A DNA stretch of 8,127 nt from Streptomyces sp. NRRL WC-3549 (lineage in GTDB: Bacteria > Actinomycetota > Actinomycetes > Streptomycetales > Streptomycetaceae), in contig NZ_KL585389.1 in assembly GCF_000721935.1 (NCBI RefSeq), positions 98,423-106,549 on the forward strand. Direction: 5' to 3'. The position numbers and the translations under genes were made by a program. The notes below the pieces were generated by a model. The model saw only the letters and a program-made list of their open reading frames with translations. It did no database searches and was not told where the DNA came from. This document shows positions 6,439 through 8,127 of the stretch, in pieces. How positions within the stretch are numbered: the first letter of the stretch is position 1; every line of letters begins with the position of its first letter.

Positions 6439-7496
6439 ACGAAACCACACCCGTCCCCGTCGTCCAGGCCCCGGTCCGGCGCACACCGGCCGCACAGCCG
6501 GGCGGACCGAAGACCGGCCCCGCCGACCCCTCCCGTCCCACCGGCGGCCGACGCGTCGCCGAACTCCTGCAGCGCCAGGGCGTGCTGGCGGTCCTGCTGA
6601 CCGTCGTCATCGCCGCCTCCTTCATCTACCCGACCTTCGCCTCCCTGGACAACGCCCGCGGCGTGACCATCCAGGCCTCCTTCCTCGCCGTCGTCGCCCT
6701 CGGCATGACCCTGGTCATCATCACCGGCGGCATCGACCTGTCGGTGGGCTCCGTCTTCGCCCTCGGCGGGGTGCTCGCCGCCTGGGCCTCGCAGTACGGC
6801 TTCCTGGCGGCGCTGCTGGTCCCCCTCGCGGTGTGCGGCGCGATCGGCCTGGTCAACGGGGTGCTGATCGCCCGGGGCAACATGGCGCCCTTCATCATCA
6901 CGCTCGCCACCCTGCTGGGCGCCCGCGGGCTGCTCCTCGCCCTCACCGACGAGGGCGCCACCACCTACCTCGTCCCGAAGGGCTCCGCCTTCGGCGAGCT
7001 GGGGCAGGGCAGCGTCTGGGGATTCGGCTACCCGATCATCATCGCCCTGGTGCTGTTCGGGGCCGGCGGACTCGTCCTGCAGCGCACCTCGTTCGGGCAG
7101 ACGCTCTTCGCCGTGGGCGGCAGCAGCGACGCCGCCACCCTGATGGGCCTGCCCGTCGCCCGTACGAAGATCCTCGTCTACACCCTCAGCGGCCTGCTGG
7201 CCGGACTCGCCGGCGCCCTCAACGCGGCCCGGCTCTCCTCCGGCGTCACCATCATCGGCGTCGGCATGGAACTCGACGCGATCTCGGCCGTGGTCATCGG
7301 CGGCACCCTCCTCATCGGCGGCGCCGGCTCGGTCAGCGGCACCCTCTGGGGCGTCCTGCTGCTGGCCGTCATCCAGAACCTGATCAACCAGATCGGCTCG
7401 CTCAACTCCTCGTACCAGTCGGTCGTCAGCGGAGGTTTCCTTATCGTTGTCGTGGTGGCCCAGCGCTACCTGGCCCGCAGTCGCAGAACCACCTGA
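6435..7496 (+). CDS. CUT2 sugar ABC importer permease, second subunit (YjfF type)
   Basis: A 353-residue membrane protein of the same BPD_transp_2 family as its upstream neighbour but clearly not a recent duplicate. It carries the canonical MTLVIITGGIDLSVGSVFAL motif, the coupling segment AVGGSSDAATLMGLPVARTK and a late VVIGGTLLIGGAGSVSGTLWG motif. About 45 Pro/Arg/Thr-rich residues precede the first membrane helix (starting near GVLAVLLTVVIAA). The ATG at 6435 is chosen because it forms an ATGA overlap with the preceding stop and gives a normal family length. The frame stays open further upstream, but that stretch is the other permease read out of frame. Only a weak GGGAG ribosome site is present, so translation probably depends on coupling. 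Having two distinct permeases, rather than one forming a homodimer as in ribose importers, is the mark of the YtfQRT-YjfF subgroup. It is the last transport gene of the operon. Confidence 0.92.
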   Translation: MNETTPVPVVQAPVRRTPAAQPGGPKTGPADPSRPTGGRRVAELLQRQGVLAVLLTVVIAASFIYPTFASLDNARGVTIQASFLAVVALGMTLVIITGGIDLSVGSVFALGGVLAAWASQYGFLAALLVPLAVCGAIGLVNGVLIARGNMAPFIITLATLLGARGLLLALTDEGATTYLVPKGSAFGELGQGSVWGFGYPIIIALVLFGAGGLVLQRTSFGQTLFAVGGSSDAATLMGLPVARTKILVYTLSGLLAGLAGALNAARLSSGVTIIGVGMELDAISAVVIGGTLLIGGAGSVSGTLWGVLLLAVIQNLINQIGSLNSSYQSVVSGGFLIVVVVAQRYLARSRRTT

Positions 7497-7512
7497 CGAC
7501 GCCACCGCGCGC

Positions 7513-7548
7513 CGAGCCGAACCACCGAGTCGAGCCGAACCAAGGAGT
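7513..7548 (+). repeat. 18-bp tandem repeat carrying the repressor's ribosome site
   Basis: Two adjacent 18-base units, 7513-7530 and 7531-7548, agree at 16 of 18 positions and begin CGAGCCGAACCA. Units differ only where the second has AAGGAGT and the first CCGAGT (preceded by C). The second copy therefore contains the AAGGAG ribosome site of the LacI-type gene, while the first lacks it. It fills most of the 55-base gap after the last permease; no terminator is visible there. Confidence 0.8.
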
Positions 7549-7551
7549 GCC

Positions 7552-8127
7552 GTGGGCGTCAGCCTCAAGGACGTTGCGCAACGGGCCGGCGTGTCCATCA
7601 AGACCGTGTCCAACGTGGTCAACAAGTACCAGCACGTGACACCGGCCATGCGGGCCAAGGTGCAGCAGGCCATCGACGAGCTCGGCTACCGGCCGAACCT
7701 CACCGCACGCCATCTGCGCAAGGGCCGAACCGGCATCATCGCCCTGGCGGTACCCGAGTTCGGCAACCCGTACTTCGCCGAACTCGCCGGTGAGGTCGTC
7801 GACGCGGCCGCCCGGCACGACTACACCGTCCTGGTCGACCACACCGCCGGCCTGCGGGAGAAGGAACTCCTCGTCAGCCAGGGCTTCCGGTCCCATGTGA
7901 TCGACGGCCTCATCCTCAGCCCCATCCACCTGGAGACCGAGGACCTGATGGCCCGCACCGAGACGGCGCCCCTGGTGCTGCTCGGCGAGCGCGAGTACGA
8001 GGCCCCCTACGACCACATCGCCATCGACAACGTGGCGGCCGCCCGCGACGCCGTACGCCACCTCCTGGGCCTCGGCCACCGGCGCGTCGCCTTCCTCGGC
8101 TCGCGCACCGGCCGCGAACGCCAGCCC
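7552..8127 (+). CDS. LacI-family sugar-responsive transcriptional repressor (C-terminus cut by window edge)
   Basis: The first 192 codons are present and open to the right edge. The start is the GTG at 7552, with AAGGAG at 7542-7547 only four bases upstream, a short but usable spacing. An N-terminal LacI helix-turn-helix is clear: LKDVAQRAGVSIKTVSNVVN at residues 5-24, with Ile16-Lys17 at the positions that read operator bases. The hinge follows as RPNLTARHLRKGRTG (47-61), whose Leu55 matches the leucine LacI inserts at a central CpG. The sugar-binding domain begins at GIIALAVPEFGNPYFAEL and includes DGLILSP and GHRRVAFLG; it shares the fold of the binding protein encoded at 2547. Being 55 bases downstream and co-directional with no visible terminator, it is probably the last gene of the importer transcript and so feedback-regulated. 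Likely targets are the AACGTTG palindromes at 2182-2195 and 2363-2374; this is inference. The inducer is unknown. Confidence 0.92.
   Translation, partial: MGVSLKDVAQRAGVSIKTVSNVVNKYQHVTPAMRAKVQQAIDELGYRPNLTARHLRKGRTGIIALAVPEFGNPYFAELAGEVVDAAARHDYTVLVDHTAGLREKELLVSQGFRSHVIDGLILSPIHLETEDLMARTETAPLVLLGEREYEAPYDHIAIDNVAAARDAVRHLLGLGHRRVAFLGSRTGRERQP
7572..7583. promoter_or_regulatory. Perfect palindrome inside the repressor gene
   Basis: CGTTGCGCAACG is a perfect 12-bp palindrome with a central CpG, 20 bases inside the repressor coding sequence (codons for Asp7 to Arg11). It forces the use of GTT and CAA, both unusual in this GC-ending coding sequence. LacI-family operators often have TTGCGCAA-like cores, so an intragenic operator is possible, but its half-site differs from the two upstream sites. 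Confidence 0.3.

Overview
The window looks like a stretch of a Streptomyces (or closely related high-GC actinomycete) chromosome. GC content is very high, third codon positions are almost all G or C, genes have AAGGAG/GAGGAGG-type ribosome sites and ATGA stop/start overlaps, and the two exported proteins carry a twin-arginine signal and a lipoprotein signal typical of that group. I did not run any search; family calls come from motifs and remembered homologues.

Layout. From the left edge to 2074, on the minus strand, lies most of a secreted glycoside hydrolase of the DUF1680/GH127 type (beta-L-arabinofuranosidase family). It is cut by the window edge just as a ricin-type carbohydrate-binding module seems to begin. 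A 472-base divergent intergenic region (2075-2546) follows. It holds two LacI-family operator-like palindromes with the shared core AACGTTG, centred exactly 180 bp apart. One overlaps the -10 of a readable promoter for the plus-strand genes. From 2547 a tight plus-strand operon encodes a sugar ABC importer of the CUT2 class: lipoprotein binding protein (2547-3632), double-domain ATPase (3746-5425), and two different permeases (5422-6438 and 6435-7496). A strong intercistronic hairpin (3658-3692) separates the binding protein from the ATPase; the other junctions are 4-base ATGA overlaps. After 55 bases, which contain an 18-bp tandem repeat carrying the ribosome site, a LacI-family repressor starts at 7552 and runs off the right edge.

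How it fits together. One-binding-protein, one-fused-ATPase, two-permease order is that of E. coli ytfQ-ytfR-ytfT-yjfF, a galactofuranose importer, and the binding protein resembles YtfQ along its length. With a secreted GH127 enzyme divergent from it, the simplest model is a furanose-scavenging locus. The hydrolase trims beta-L-arabinofuranosyl residues outside the cell, the importer captures the released furanose sugar or short oligosaccharide, and the LacI repressor, whose ligand domain shares the fold of the binding protein, shuts both transcripts until the sugar arrives. The exact substrate is inference. No intracellular arabinose or galactose catabolic gene is visible here, and I see no RNA genes, mobile elements or CRISPR arrays.
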